Source of the DNA: Saccharicrinis carchari
GTDB lineage: Bacteria; Bacteroidota; Bacteroidia; Bacteroidales; Marinilabiliaceae
Assembly: GCF_900182605.1 (NCBI RefSeq)
Contig: NZ_FXTB01000005.1
Coordinates: 248,001 to 312,000, forward strand
Direction of reading: 5' to 3'
Length of the DNA stretch: 64,000 nucleotides
Numbering within the stretch: the stretch's first letter is position 1; each line of letters begins with the position of its first letter. The position numbers and the translations under genes were made by a program. Under the pieces are notes generated by a model that searched no databases, was not told where the DNA came from, and saw only the letters and a list, made by a program, of their open reading frames with translations. Below, piece after piece: positions 37,501 through 45,764 of the stretch.

Positions 37501-37983
37501 GTATTTAACGAAGAGATGTTGAAACCTGAATTGCAGGGTATGGACGATTTTGCCGACGGTATAAACAATATTGTAGAAGCGCAGCAAAAAGTGGCCCTCG
37601 CGTACTTTGAAGACGGAAGTGTTGAGGCTGCCATACCACCATTAAAAATTCTGTTGCACATAATGGCCTACGGAAATTACGAGGGTAAAGACATTAGCGA
37701 TCCCGAACTGCGTAAATATTTCGATCGTGATAACGTAATTAATAGCGATTGGTACAAGCAGAGGTTGAAGCTAAGGCAGAACAAAGAAATTGAATTGATA
37801 TCCAATCAGTTGGTTTATCTTGAGGATTTTGCCGCTAAAGAAGAAAACGCCAGTCTTGTAGATAAAATGGACATCACCAAGAAGATGGCCACAGCTAAAA
37901 AAAGAATGGCATATGTTAAGTCGGATAAGTACTTGCAGGATTTAGTAGGTACTTTTGGATTGGATCCCTTGTTTAAGAAATAA
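34513..37983 (+). CDS. Pyrophosphate-dependent phosphoenolpyruvate carboxykinase (PPi-PEPCK)
   Basis: A 1156-residue cytosolic enzyme that I recognise by long collinear similarity to the PPi-PEPCKs known from Propionibacterium freudenreichii and Entamoeba. Shared landmarks include NLDFVENIFGNAGD (about 236-249), WTGHTGCIVLAPQL, ADNYFGYSKKEIKTQISYSA, a P-loop-like SGGGKSEIS at 494-502, and TGKSPSTTGAGSEGALTKGP near 867-886. This family makes oxaloacetate and pyrophosphate from PEP, CO2 and phosphate and is unrelated in size to ATP- or GTP-PEPCK (about 530-620 residues). It is often left as a hypothetical protein. With mutAB and PFOR in this window it fits succinate/propionate fermentation. Confidence 0.85.
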   Translation: MKDEVFKSIPTKRDRKDMIQYINLQLAALGQPLFYDETDAQKKLSNAKFLNLTEGLISSFREKSRLLSDHLSPADTRIQNFIDDYLKDVKIDKSLRIPNDTLVLNQKGLAREISLPPNGDTFKSELITSYRVKQGVLHNPVSDKRTTKGTFHIVEGGLPVPLDKKEVPKQAFAHLLNSAFNPSDEYKTLPFTSGQKQQAKVMLSLLLRPIVCPKVEGFIDEKSLEVRFFAPGSLASNLDFVENIFGNAGDHNLAQNDAALDIEHWTGHTGCIVLAPQLTQLKKKDIGLPHVSEATERQKKDGMCWEKEDELYNDGGAFKITCRDERGVVITLIADNYFGYSKKEIKTQISYSANLYGLVEEEHAGGAIAYPRGVMGENVFGQNFSKNFNNKYSFAEAMKLLGDKATVKPEGYAIDKKYTNIVYIPEFANIDIQKSTISWDNKGNAFALKLSPDKTYVMPSGDKFQLVKHPTQKLWRIIHTNAEGMFCHKPCTVSGGGKSEISKSLQNAIKYGIFNIQNLEEDFKLADEIINKDYSNRWKNVRPDADESRPFLSTKRTLGSAVKLLTPSDQYSDEYNKFLEEMPEHIRTLVLFIKRLYRHDTEKGNWKEYMTTEIINGRAGTTLMYKNHPVIGSYVRIGFSKDQNWLVHKLRSDFVPSHKIQMEDDITASITLPATKIEYLNPEYDNKSVKVAMNCESYLFQRPDEAIIRGYDIEAEADIVESGTFLTNYEPMRKADAIELIEDAIHFDEYTQPVKDLITKVAESGHDHYFVTPSHTRLVDGVPTKNPRYLEKNIYANETKDSYLAEVGVRLRRKVKAEDPVINTVNAVLPGRRNNPADKANGIRALSVYNPIHYQELPELFMDFICSLTGKSPSTTGAGSEGALTKGPFNMLAPTTDLNNALLSYILTEYQGFSSAAGYIGQSRFDHDISLLIPEIWARLVPEDRNAKLLIETGCLEKMEDFEYQGKKVLASRLGYRITKKFAFRCMNRLFDEPQAVFNEEMLKPELQGMDDFADGINNIVEAQQKVALAYFEDGSVEAAIPPLKILLHIMAYGNYEGKDISDPELRKYFDRDNVINSDWYKQRLKLRQNKEIELISNQLVYLEDFAAKEENASLVDKMDITKKMATAKKRMAYVKSDKYLQDLVGTFGLDPLFKK

Positions 37984-38006
37984 ACAACAGATAGTAGATT
38001 AACAGT

Positions 38007-38036
38007 AAAGGCAGTTTCGTGGAAGCTGCCTTTTTT
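38007..38036 (+). terminator. Rho-independent terminator after PPi-PEPCK
   Basis: GGCAGTTTC pairs with GAAGCTGCC (one G-T pair) around a GTG loop and is followed by a TTTTTT run, 25 bp after the stop. Confidence 0.85.
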
Positions 38037-38132
38037 GTTAAAATAAGTATTAAAAGCCTGAACTTCTTTCGTGTGTTTTTAGTAACTTCCGCCCTTATTG
38101 TTCATTCCAAGCTAAGTTTTAAATAATTCATT

Positions 38133-39245
38133 ATGAATAAATTAGTGTTTTTTGTGTGCGCAGCTGTGGCTTTGTGTTCATGTAAGCATACTGCTGTTAA
38201 TTCAAAGGTATTGATGTATGTAGGTGCTACAAGTAATGATTCCTTAAAAGGCATCGAATATTGTTATTTTGATACGGTAAGCGGACAGATAGGAGAGCTC
38301 GCGTTAGCCAGTCAAATGCTCAATCCCAATTTTTTGGAAGTAGATAGGCAAAACAACTTGTTATTCGCGGTAGGTCAATCGCAGGAGCCCCAGGCAAAGA
38401 GTTCGTTGCTTCGTTGTTATAAGGTAAATGATTCTAATGGTGCCATAACGCCAATAAGCGAAGCCCTTGTACCGGGACAAGGTTCTTGTTATGTAGCCTT
38501 GGATCAATCCCGGGAAAAAGTTATGGTTGCCAATTATAGCTCGGGCGATGTGTGTGTGTTCCATTTCTTAAACAATCAATTAAGCTACTTAAACTCGGTA
38601 CAGCATTACGGCACCGGACCCGATAAAAGCCGTCAGGAAGCAGCTCACGCCCATTCAATAAATATAGATCCGGGTAGCGACCGGATATATTCTGCAGATT
38701 TGGGAGCGGATAAGCTGATGGTGTATACGATTACAGAAAATGGTTTAAAAACCCTGGATTCTGTATTATGCCGTCCGGGTGCGGGGCCACGCCATTTCGA
38801 TTTTAGCCCCAATGGTAAAATATTGGCTGTTGTAAATGAGTTGGATTGCACCGTGAGTACCTTTGCAATAGATGATACGGGAGTGTATAAAGAAGCAATG
38901 CAAACCCTAAGCATGTTGCCAGACACATTTAGTGGCGTAGCCTACTGCGCCGATATACATTTTTCGCCCGATGGAAAATTTTTATACGCGTCAAACCGCG
39001 GTTTCGATTGTATAGCTGTTTTTGAAGTTAGTGGCACTCATCTGCAACGCGTGGAATTAATGACCGATGGAATAAAGTGGCCACGTAACTTTGCTATCGA
39101 CCCTAGCGGCAACTTTGTGCTTGTAGCCAATCGCGATGCAAACAATATAACGGTTTATAAAAGGAACAAGAAAAACGGTAAGCTCACTAGGTTGCCACAT
39201 ACGGTCGAGACAGAACGACCGATTTGTATAAAATTTTTCAGTTAA
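38133..39245 (+). CDS. Lactonase-family beta-propeller lipoprotein
   Basis: A 370-residue protein with a lipoprotein signal: MNKLVFFVCAAVALCSC, lipobox LCSC with Cys17 as the likely lipidated residue. The mature part is a seven-bladed propeller of the 6-phosphogluconolactonase (YbhE/PF10282) family, with repeated YCFDTVSG-, YKVNDSNGAI-, and DPSGNFVLVANRDANNITVY-like blades and the conserved HAHSINIDP and GPRHFDFSPNGK segments. In this location outside the cytoplasm a pentose-pathway role is unlikely. It more likely acts on another lactone or is structural. Confidence 0.8.
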   Translation: MNKLVFFVCAAVALCSCKHTAVNSKVLMYVGATSNDSLKGIEYCYFDTVSGQIGELALASQMLNPNFLEVDRQNNLLFAVGQSQEPQAKSSLLRCYKVNDSNGAITPISEALVPGQGSCYVALDQSREKVMVANYSSGDVCVFHFLNNQLSYLNSVQHYGTGPDKSRQEAAHAHSINIDPGSDRIYSADLGADKLMVYTITENGLKTLDSVLCRPGAGPRHFDFSPNGKILAVVNELDCTVSTFAIDDTGVYKEAMQTLSMLPDTFSGVAYCADIHFSPDGKFLYASNRGFDCIAVFEVSGTHLQRVELMTDGIKWPRNFAIDPSGNFVLVANRDANNITVYKRNKKNGKLTRLPHTVETERPICIKFFS

Positions 39246-39270
39246 ATTACCCTTATAGAAAATTGACAGC

Positions 39271-39498
39271 ATGGAGCAAAGTGTAGTTTTAAATGGACTT
39301 TTTTTATTTTTCGGATTAATTATTCTTATTGCCGCACTGTTTAATTGGCATTACTTTTTTAATCAGCGTAAAGCGCAATTTCTGGTAAAAGCATTAGGTA
39401 TAAATGGAGCCCGCATTGTGTATGCCATACTGGGATTGTTTTTTGCGTTGTTGGGTGCCAATGAACTATTCAATTTAAACTTATTCCTTTTTAATTAA
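39271..39498 (+). CDS. Small two-helix membrane protein, Imm17-like
   Basis: A 75-residue protein with two transmembrane helices (about 7-27 and 47-65). Between them is a basic loop with NWHYFFNQRKAQF (25-37) and GINGARIVYAILG (43-55). This NW-x-x-FF and GARI-x-Y pattern resembles the Imm17 family of Bacteroidota. No toxin gene is next to it, so an immunity role is not shown. It starts 25 bp after the lactonase gene and may be cotranscribed with it. Confidence 0.6.
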   Translation: MEQSVVLNGLFLFFGLIILIAALFNWHYFFNQRKAQFLVKALGINGARIVYAILGLFFALLGANELFNLNLFLFN

Positions 39499-39653
39499 TC
39501 GGATTTCGTTGATCGCACTTAAACTAATATGCAAGTAACAGGTAAGGGTATTTATTCGTTACCCATTATTTAAAGAGACATCAAGCAAAATGCAAGCTTT
39601 TGGAGAAACGAATAGGTGTATTAACTTTATAATTACATATTCAGCATAAGTCT

Positions 39654-39762
39654 ATGAAACTACCAATAATACAAATAGGTAATTCAAAAGGTTTTAGGTA
39701 GATTGTCGCAACCTGAAATTGAAGAATTAAAATCAGTGATTAGGGAAACATTTGTTGAATGA
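39654..39762 (+). pseudogene. Remnant of a MazE/MazF-type toxin-antitoxin locus
   Basis: ATG 39654 reads MKLPIIQIGNSKGF before an in-frame stop, the start of an AbrB/MazE-type antitoxin. One frame over, 39697-39762 reads GRLSQPEIEELKSVIRETF-V-E then stop, the typical C-terminus of a MazF/PemK toxin. The ends of two neighbouring genes thus sit about 40 bp apart, with nearly everything between them deleted. Neither product can be functional. Confidence 0.6.
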
Positions 39763-40001
39763 ACAAAAAAAACAAGGGGTAACAAAAGCTATACATAATG
39801 CGGGGTCGGTTGATAATATGAATGTTAAAACAGGCAATGAAGTTTAGTAATAAATTGAATGTGGGGGTATTCCTTAGGCTCGCACTACCCATAGCCCAAC
39901 CGTTTCCACTATTTTTCCAGTCCAATTCGTGAATGTTTTCACGGGTCAATTAAAACAATGTATTTTTTACTTATTTTTACCGGCTAATTCAGGAGCATAT
40001 A
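39763..40001. other. Intergenic region after the toxin-antitoxin remnant
   Basis: About 240 AT-rich bases. TATTTTTA at 39971-39978 is one base off the -7 element and could serve the GNAT gene. No gene is visible. Confidence 0.3.
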
Positions 40002-41123
40002 ATGAGCGTTCAAATAGTAGAGGTTAAAAACACAAATCAAAGGAAAAAGTTTGTTGATTTTCCGTATAAATTGTATAAAAACAATACCTGTTGGGTGCCA
40101 GCCATGCGGGCGGATGAGTTGGGAGCCATATCGCCCGATAAAAATCCGGCTTATGATTTTTCAAAAGCAAAATTTTGGTTGGCGTATCAGGACGGACAAG
40201 TTGTAGGTAGGATAGGTGCCATAGTTAACGACTTATGGATAAGTAAGATAGGTAAAAAGATAGGCCGCATAACCCGCATGGAGTTTATAAACAACTTTGA
40301 GGTGGTAAAGCGGCTGTTTGAAACTGCTGAGTGCTGGCTAAAGGAGCAAGGCATGGTGGGTGCGATGGGACCCTTAGGTTTCTCTAATCTGGATCACTCC
40401 GGCCTGCTTATCGAAGGACACGAATACATTGCCGTAATGGCCAGCGACTATCATCATGCCTACTATCAAAGCCACATCGAAAAGCTGGGCTATACCAAGG
40501 AAACGGATTGGCTGGAATTTAGGATTACCTTCCCGGAGGCGCTGCCCGAAAAATCCCTGAAAATTTCGGAGATGATTAAGAAACGATACGGCCTTAAAAT
40601 ACTTAATTTTAACTCCAGGAACGAGTTAGAGCCTTATCGCGAACAGATATTTAAAGTGTTTAACGATGCCTTTGTGGGTTTATTTGGCACCTTTAGATTG
40701 CCCGATAGATTGGTGAAGTTTTATATCAACAAGTTTTTTCCGGCCTTAAACCCACGCTACGTTAAGGTAATGCTCGATAAGGAAGATGAGCTGGCGGGTT
40801 TTGTGGTAGCGCTGCCCTCTTTGTCCGTAGCATTGCAAAAAGCTAAAGGCAGATTACTGCCCTTTGGTTGGTGGCACTTAAAAAATGCTTTGGAAAAACC
40901 CAAGGAAATGGATTTGATGCTCACGGGTGTTAAGCCCGAACTACAAAAGATGGGTGGCGTATCGCTTTTGATGAATGAGTTATGGAAAACAGCCAATGAC
41001 GAAGGAATCCGTTTTGTAGAAACCACTGGGATGCTCGAAGACAACAAGGTGGCCATACAGCTATGGAAATCATTCGATCATATTCAGCACAAACGCAAGC
41101 GATGTTATAAAAAGATGTTTTAA
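40002..41123 (+). CDS. GNAT-fold N-acyltransferase-like protein
   Basis: A 373-residue protein of a Bacteroidota family with an acyl-CoA N-acyltransferase fold. The N-terminal part has FVDFPYKLYKNNTCWVPAMRADE (about 18-40), then FWLAYQDGQVVGRIGAIVN with the beta-strands of the GNAT core, and MGPLGFSNLDHSGLLIEG (about 122-139). The C-terminal half repeats a GNAT-like pattern (TGVKPELQKMGGVSLLMNELW). The substrate is unknown. It is monocistronic, with a candidate promoter at 39971. Confidence 0.7.
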   Translation: MSVQIVEVKNTNQRKKFVDFPYKLYKNNTCWVPAMRADELGAISPDKNPAYDFSKAKFWLAYQDGQVVGRIGAIVNDLWISKIGKKIGRITRMEFINNFEVVKRLFETAECWLKEQGMVGAMGPLGFSNLDHSGLLIEGHEYIAVMASDYHHAYYQSHIEKLGYTKETDWLEFRITFPEALPEKSLKISEMIKKRYGLKILNFNSRNELEPYREQIFKVFNDAFVGLFGTFRLPDRLVKFYINKFFPALNPRYVKVMLDKEDELAGFVVALPSLSVALQKAKGRLLPFGWWHLKNALEKPKEMDLMLTGVKPELQKMGGVSLLMNELWKTANDEGIRFVETTGMLEDNKVAIQLWKSFDHIQHKRKRCYKKMF

Positions 41124-41309
41124 AAGATTGAAGGATAAAAATTAGAGGTTTGAAGATGAAAGCCAAAGATTTGTTGCCCAAGTGTTTGCTTTAAAAGTAC
41201 GCGCCATTAAAAGCTATTCCGTCCGTACGGCAGTTGTCGGAGAGCTTGTAGTACAAACCAAGGATTCCTTCAACGCCATACAGTTACTATCGTTGTAAAA
41301 AATTACCAC

Positions 41310-41972
41310 CTATACTTTGGCCGAGAAGTTTTTGAGCTTTCTAATCGCTTCAATGGGATCCGGGGCATTGAACACAGCACTTCCGGCAACTAATACATCG
41401 GCTCCCGCATTAACCAGTTGTTCTGCATTATGTGTATCAACGCCGCCATCCACCTGAATTAAAGCCGTACTACCCGATTTAGCTATCAGATTTTTCAGGT
41501 CGCTAATTTTTTTAAAGGTGTTGGGAATAAATTGCTGACCCCCAAAGCCCGGATTCACCGACATAAGTAATACCAAATCAAGCTCCGCAATAATTTCTTG
41601 CAATAAAAAAACGGGCGTGTGCGGATTTAACGTAACGCCTGCTTTCATACCTTCATTTTTGATTGCTTGTATAGTTCGGTGTAAATGATTACACGCTTCG
41701 TAGTGCACGTTAAGTAAATCGGCTCCTGCCTTTTTAAAATCAGAAATATATCTGTCCGGATCCACAATCATCAAGTGCACGTCAAATGGCTTTTTAACAT
41801 GTGGTCGTAGGGATTTTAAAACTGGTAGTCCAAATGAAATATTGGGCACAAACATACCATCCATGATGTCCAAATGGAGCCAGTCGGCTTCACTTTGGTT
41901 AATAATTTTTATTTGCGATTCCATTTTACTAAAATCTGCGGCCAACAAGGAGGGTGCTAACAAGTGTTTCAT
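41310..41972 (-). CDS. rpe: Ribulose-phosphate 3-epimerase
   Basis: A 220-residue TIM-barrel epimerase of normal length. The metal-site motifs are HLDIMDGMFVPN near 33-44 and DVHLMI near 64-69. SVNPGFGGQQF lies near 139-149, the catalytic Asp is in VDGGVDTHN near 174-182, and VAGSAVF near 195-201 holds the phosphate-binding loop. It interconverts ribulose-5-phosphate and xylulose-5-phosphate. It is transcribed leftward, next to rpoD on the same strand, but the terminator at 42066-42096 separates them. Confidence 0.97.
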   Translation of the reverse strand: MKHLLAPSLLAADFSKMESQIKIINQSEADWLHLDIMDGMFVPNISFGLPVLKSLRPHVKKPFDVHLMIVDPDRYISDFKKAGADLLNVHYEACNHLHRTIQAIKNEGMKAGVTLNPHTPVFLLQEIIAELDLVLLMSVNPGFGGQQFIPNTFKKISDLKNLIAKSGSTALIQVDGGVDTHNAEQLVNAGADVLVAGSAVFNAPDPIEAIRKLKNFSAKV

Positions 41973-42065
41973 GGTGATTTTTTATGGCAGTAAGTAATAT
42001 TTTTTACACGTTGAATAGTGCGAAATTTTAAATTCAAAAACAAAAGTAACAAGGAATTAGTGAAT

Positions 42066-42096
42066 AAAAAAGGGTTTTGATATTTGTCAAAACCCT
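42066..42096 (-). terminator. Terminator after rpoD
   Basis: Read leftward, AGGGTTTTGA pairs with TCAAAACCCT around a 6-base loop and is followed by a T-run. It begins 26 bp after the rpoD stop. Confidence 0.88.
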
Positions 42097-42121
42097 AAAA
42101 GTAATATTTCTGCCGGTTGGT

Positions 42122-42985
42122 TTATCCTAAATACGAACGCAGTATTTTGCTGCGGTAGGCGTGCTTTAATCTTTTGATGGCTTTTTCTTTTATCTGCCTC
42201 ACCCTTTCGCGGGTAAGATTAAAAAGATTACCTATTTCTTCGAGCGAATAAGGCGGTTCATCATTCAAACCATAATAAAGACGTATTATATCCGCTTCTC
42301 TGGCTGATAAAGTAGATAGAGAACGGTCTATTTCGCGTCGTAGCGAATCGGTGAGCAGTTTATTATCCGGACTTACGGTATCCGTGGGCAAAAGGGTATC
42401 ATACATATTATTGTCCTCGTCCTTCCGCAAAGGGGCATCCATCGAAACGTGCTTGTTCATGGCTTTTAAAGATTCCTTAACCTCTTTAGGCGCCAAATTT
42501 AGTGTTTCTGCAATTTCATCTGCAGTAGGTTCACGTTGGTACTCTTGTTCGAGTATGGCAAAGGTGTTGTTTACCTTATTCATAGAGCCTATCTTATTCA
42601 AGGGTAGTCGTACTATCCTGGCTTGCTCGGCCAATGCCTGAAGTATAGATTGACGAATCCACCAAACGGCATACGAGATAAACTTAAATCCTCGTGTTTC
42701 GTCAAAGCGTTGTGCCGCTTTTATCAGTCCTAAATTACCCTCATTTATCAAATCGGGTAGGCTCAGACCTTGGTTTTGGTATTGTTTGGATACAGAAACA
42801 ACAAAACGCAAATTAGCATTTATTAATCTTTCCAGTGCTACCTGGTCGCCTTCTTTTATTTTTTTGGCAAGCCTTACCTCCTCTTCTGAAGTAATCAGCT
42901 TTACTTTGCCTATTTCGTGCAGGTATTTGTCTAACGAAGGAGTTTCGCGATTGGTAACTTGCTTTGTAATTTTAAGTTGTCGCAT
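42122..42985 (-). CDS. rpoD: Primary sigma factor RpoD (SigA-type)
   Basis: From ATG 42985 (MRQLKITKQ) the protein has 287 residues. It is the short Bacteroidota primary sigma without region 1.1. Region 1.2 has [11 protein letters not shown], region 2 [22 protein letters not shown] and [14 protein letters not shown], and region 4 ends with [18 protein letters not shown]. It recognises the -33 TTG and -7 TAnnTTTG promoters seen in this window. A longer reading to 43042 is open but lacks the family start and I reject it. Confidence 0.96.
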   Translation of the reverse strand: MRQLKITKQVTNRETPSLDKYLHEIGKVKLITSEEEVRLAKKIKEGDQVALERLINANLRFVVSVSKQYQNQGLSLPDLINEGNLGLIKAAQRFDETRGFKFISYAVWWIRQSILQALAEQARIVRLPLNKIGSMNKVNNTFAILEQEYQREPTADEIAETLNLAPKEVKESLKAMNKHVSMDAPLRKDEDNNMYDTLLPTDTVSPDNKLLTDSLRREIDRSLSTLSAREADIIRLYYGLNDEPPYSLEEIGNLFNLTRERVRQIKEKAIKRLKHAYRSKILRSYLG

Positions 42986-43354
42986 GCTTAGCGGAAATTT
43001 GTATGTGTGTTGTATTGTAGTTATGTCTCGTAAATATAACAAAAAAAGTATGTGGGTGTTTATTACTTCTCATAAATATTTATTATACACTACTAAATTG
43101 TAACTACTAAAGCCTGTTTTTGTAGTATATAGTAGGGCTAATGAACAAAAAAGATTAGTAATTATAATATTATGATGGGCTATGCAGACATAAAATTATA
43201 AGCTTTTATTGAAGGGTGGGGGTAGGCAGAACTGAAGCCGGCACCAGAAAGGTTGGGGCTTACGAGAAAAGCTTCTCTCAAAAGGAGGGATTATTTTCTG
43301 GTGAGTTCAATATGGCAATTGAAAGAAAATATAAACATGAAAATAAAAAAATAA
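42986..43354. other. Divergent intergenic region between rpoD and rho
   Basis: About 370 very AT-rich bases. There is a G-rich purine patch at 43213-43262 (GGGTGGGGGTAGG, then GGTTGGGG). No gene, tRNA or clear rpoD promoter is visible. Confidence 0.4.
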
Positions 43355-43386
43355 TTTTGCGTTTTCGTTCATATTACGTAAGTTTG
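43355..43386 (+). promoter_or_regulatory. Promoter of rho
   Basis: TTTTG ending at 43359, 19 bp, then TAAGTTTG at 43379-43386. This is the textbook Bacteroidota arrangement, -33 TTG plus -7 TAnnTTTG. The ATG lies at 43532, so the leader is about 140 nt and could allow Rho autoregulation. Confidence 0.8.
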
Positions 43387-43531
43387 CGTCAAATCTTCTG
43401 GGCACAGTTCTTTTCTTTAGAATTTTAGCCTTTCAGAATACTAAAATCCAGTAACACATTATATAGTAATACCGAACGGAAGATCATTTCATTTAAAAAT
43501 TTCCCCCTAAGAGAATTTATTGATAAAAATT

Positions 43532-45292
43532 ATGTACGATATTCTTGAATTGAGTAAAAAGCTCTTGCCCGAATTGAAAGAGGTAGCTAAAGAGTTGAAT
43601 ATTAAACGCTTAGATTCCTACAAAAAGCAAGAGTTAATTTATAGGATTCTGGATGAGCAAGCCATTATGGCTTCGGAAAAGCAAAAAGTAACAAAGGCAG
43701 ATAGACCGAATGTAAGGAAATTGGCAGATAAAAAGCCGGTGGACAAAAAGCCCGTAAAAAAGGCGGCAAGTACTAAGGACAAGGCTGCGGATACGCCGGC
43801 AAAGGAGGCAGGCAAAAGCAAGGCAGAAAATCCCAAGGTAGCAGATGATAAACCCGATGTTAAATCGGTAAAAGCATCGTCGGCAGCCGCAAAAGCAGGA
43901 AGCGATAAAAAAGTGGAAGGCAAAGCAGCCGACAATCGTGATCAGGCAAAAGATGATGGAGCCAAACAGGAGAGTAGCACTCCTGTTAAAGCTAAAAAAA
44001 GCGGAGAAGCAAAAGAAAAATCTAAAGATAAAGAGCGTAGTAACGAAGCAAGACGCCCCGTTCGTCAGAACGACGATACATCACGTCGCCGCCCGCACGA
44101 TACACGTGAATCCAGAAGCCCGAAAGAGGGCAATGGGCACCGCCGTACCGATAAGCACGACAAAGCTTTTGATTTTGATGGCATTATATCGGCATCCGGC
44201 GTGTTGGAAATTATGCAGGATGGATATGGATTTTTAAGGTCATCGGATTATAATTATCTAAATTCGCCCGACGATATCTATGTGTCGCAATCGCAAATAA
44301 AACTATTTGGTTTAAAAACAGGCGATACTGTTTTGGGTACCATACGTCCGCCGAAAGAAGGTGAGAAGTACTTTCCGCTGATAAAAGTGGAAGAAATAAA
44401 CGGAAGGTCGCCACAGGTTGTTCGCGACAGGGTTCCCTTTGACCACCTGACACCTATTTTTCCTAACGAAAAATTTAAATTAACCGGTACTGGCCGGGAT
44501 AGCCTATCGAGCCGTGTGGTAGATATGTTTTCGCCTATTGGTAAGGGACAGCGCGGTTTAATTGTGGCCCAACCAAAAACCGGTAAAACGGTACTGCTAA
44601 AAGAGGTGGCTAACGCTATAGCTTCTAACCACCCTGAGGTGTATATGATTATCCTACTGGTGGACGAGCGTCCGGAAGAGGTTACCGATATGGCGCGCAG
44701 TGTGAATGCCGAGGTTATTTCTTCTACGTTTGACGAACCGGCAGAACGCCATGTAAAGGTAGCCAACATTGTATTAGAAAAGGCCAAAAGGATGGTGGAA
44801 TGCGGCCACGATGTGGTTGTGTTGTTGGATTCTATTACCCGTTTGGCCAGAGCTTATAACACCGTTTCCCCTGCTTCGGGTAAAGTGCTCTCGGGGGGTG
44901 TGGATGCTAATGCGCTACATAAGCCAAAACGCTTTTTTGGTGCGGCACGTAACATTGAAGATGGTGGTTCCTTAACTATTTTGGCAACGGCACTTACTGA
45001 AACCGGATCCAAAATGGATGAGGTGATATTTGAAGAGTTTAAAGGCACCGGCAACATGGAGCTTCAGTTAGACCGTAAGCTGTCGAACAAGCGCATATAC
45101 CCTGCAGTTGACGTAACCTTGAGCAGTACACGTCGTGAGGATTTATTGATTGAGAAGGATAGCATGAACCGTATCTGGGTGCTTCGCAATTATCTGGCCG
45201 ATATGAATCCTATAGAAGCAATGGAATTTTTGCGCGACAGGATGAATACCACCAGGAATAACGAAGAGTTTTTGATTTCGATGAACGACTGA
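43532..45292 (+). CDS. rho: Transcription termination factor Rho
   Basis: From ATG 43532 ([10 protein letters not shown]) the protein has 586 residues. An N-terminal Rho helix domain (1-45) is followed by a Lys/Ala/Asp-rich low-complexity insert (about 50-215). The RNA-binding OB fold begins near 222 ([15 protein letters not shown]). The ATPase motor has a Walker A QPKTGKT near 346-352 and [11 protein letters not shown] near 436-446. Rho terminates untranslated transcripts as a hexameric helicase. Similar inserts are usual in Bacteroidota Rho and can promote phase separation in some. A TTG four codons upstream is less likely as start. Confidence 0.96.
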   Translation: MYDILELSKKLLPELKEVAKELNIKRLDSYKKQELIYRILDEQAIMASEKQKVTKADRPNVRKLADKKPVDKKPVKKAASTKDKAADTPAKEAGKSKAENPKVADDKPDVKSVKASSAAAKAGSDKKVEGKAADNRDQAKDDGAKQESSTPVKAKKSGEAKEKSKDKERSNEARRPVRQNDDTSRRRPHDTRESRSPKEGNGHRRTDKHDKAFDFDGIISASGVLEIMQDGYGFLRSSDYNYLNSPDDIYVSQSQIKLFGLKTGDTVLGTIRPPKEGEKYFPLIKVEEINGRSPQVVRDRVPFDHLTPIFPNEKFKLTGTGRDSLSSRVVDMFSPIGKGQRGLIVAQPKTGKTVLLKEVANAIASNHPEVYMIILLVDERPEEVTDMARSVNAEVISSTFDEPAERHVKVANIVLEKAKRMVECGHDVVVLLDSITRLARAYNTVSPASGKVLSGGVDANALHKPKRFFGAARNIEDGGSLTILATALTETGSKMDEVIFEEFKGTGNMELQLDRKLSNKRIYPAVDVTLSSTRREDLLIEKDSMNRIWVLRNYLADMNPIEAMEFLRDRMNTTRNNEEFLISMND

Positions 45293-45318
45293 TAATTTTT
45301 TTGAATTAGAATATATTT

Positions 45319-45354
45319 TAAAGGCCTTTCTGTGTAAACAGAAGGCCTTTTTTA
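45319..45354 (+). terminator. Rho-independent terminator after rho
   Basis: AAAGGCCTTTCTGT (45320-45333) pairs with ACAGAAGGCCTTT (45338-45350) with one bulged base around a 4-base loop, then a T-run. Confidence 0.88.
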
Positions 45355-45707
45355 TTTGGTGTAATGGCCTGCCGATAAAAAGCTGGAGCCAAAATAATCC
45401 AGACTTTTAAAATGCTAGTGAGGCAAATGTTTGTTCGCCTTAATCGCATAATGTGCTGGTCTTCTTTACGCATGGTTTTTATGAAAAAAGGTGCCAAAGA
45501 TCAACTCGGTATTGGCATAATGGTGGAAATAAATAGCCGAAAAAAGTTTACTTCTTGAAAAACAAACACGTAACGCTTAACGATTTGCTTTAAACAGATA
45601 TGTAAATACTACACTTACCACCTCACAGCGTTAAGTGCACATTATACAATTCCCTTATTTTTAATAAGTATAAATTACAGCTTTTAAGCGAAAATGCAAT
45701 GTGGAGA
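45355..45707. other. Intergenic region upstream of the AAA ATPase gene
   Basis: About 350 bases without a recognisable gene or repeat. The promoter of the next gene begins at its right end. Confidence 0.35.
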
Positions 45708-45739
45708 TTGCAATTGTTTCAAAGTGAATGTTACATTTG
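45708..45739 (+). promoter_or_regulatory. Promoter of the AAA ATPase gene
   Basis: TTG 45708-45710, 21 bp, TACATTTG 45732-45739 (exact TAnnTTTG). It lies inside the longest open frame and so supports the GTG start at 45765 for the ATPase. Confidence 0.5.
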
Positions 45740-45764
45740 TGAAGCAAAATACAACATTATTATT

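Noticed and set aside
43520-43531. TTG start for rho at 43520
   Set aside because: ATG 43532 gives the usual Rho N-terminus MYDILEL.
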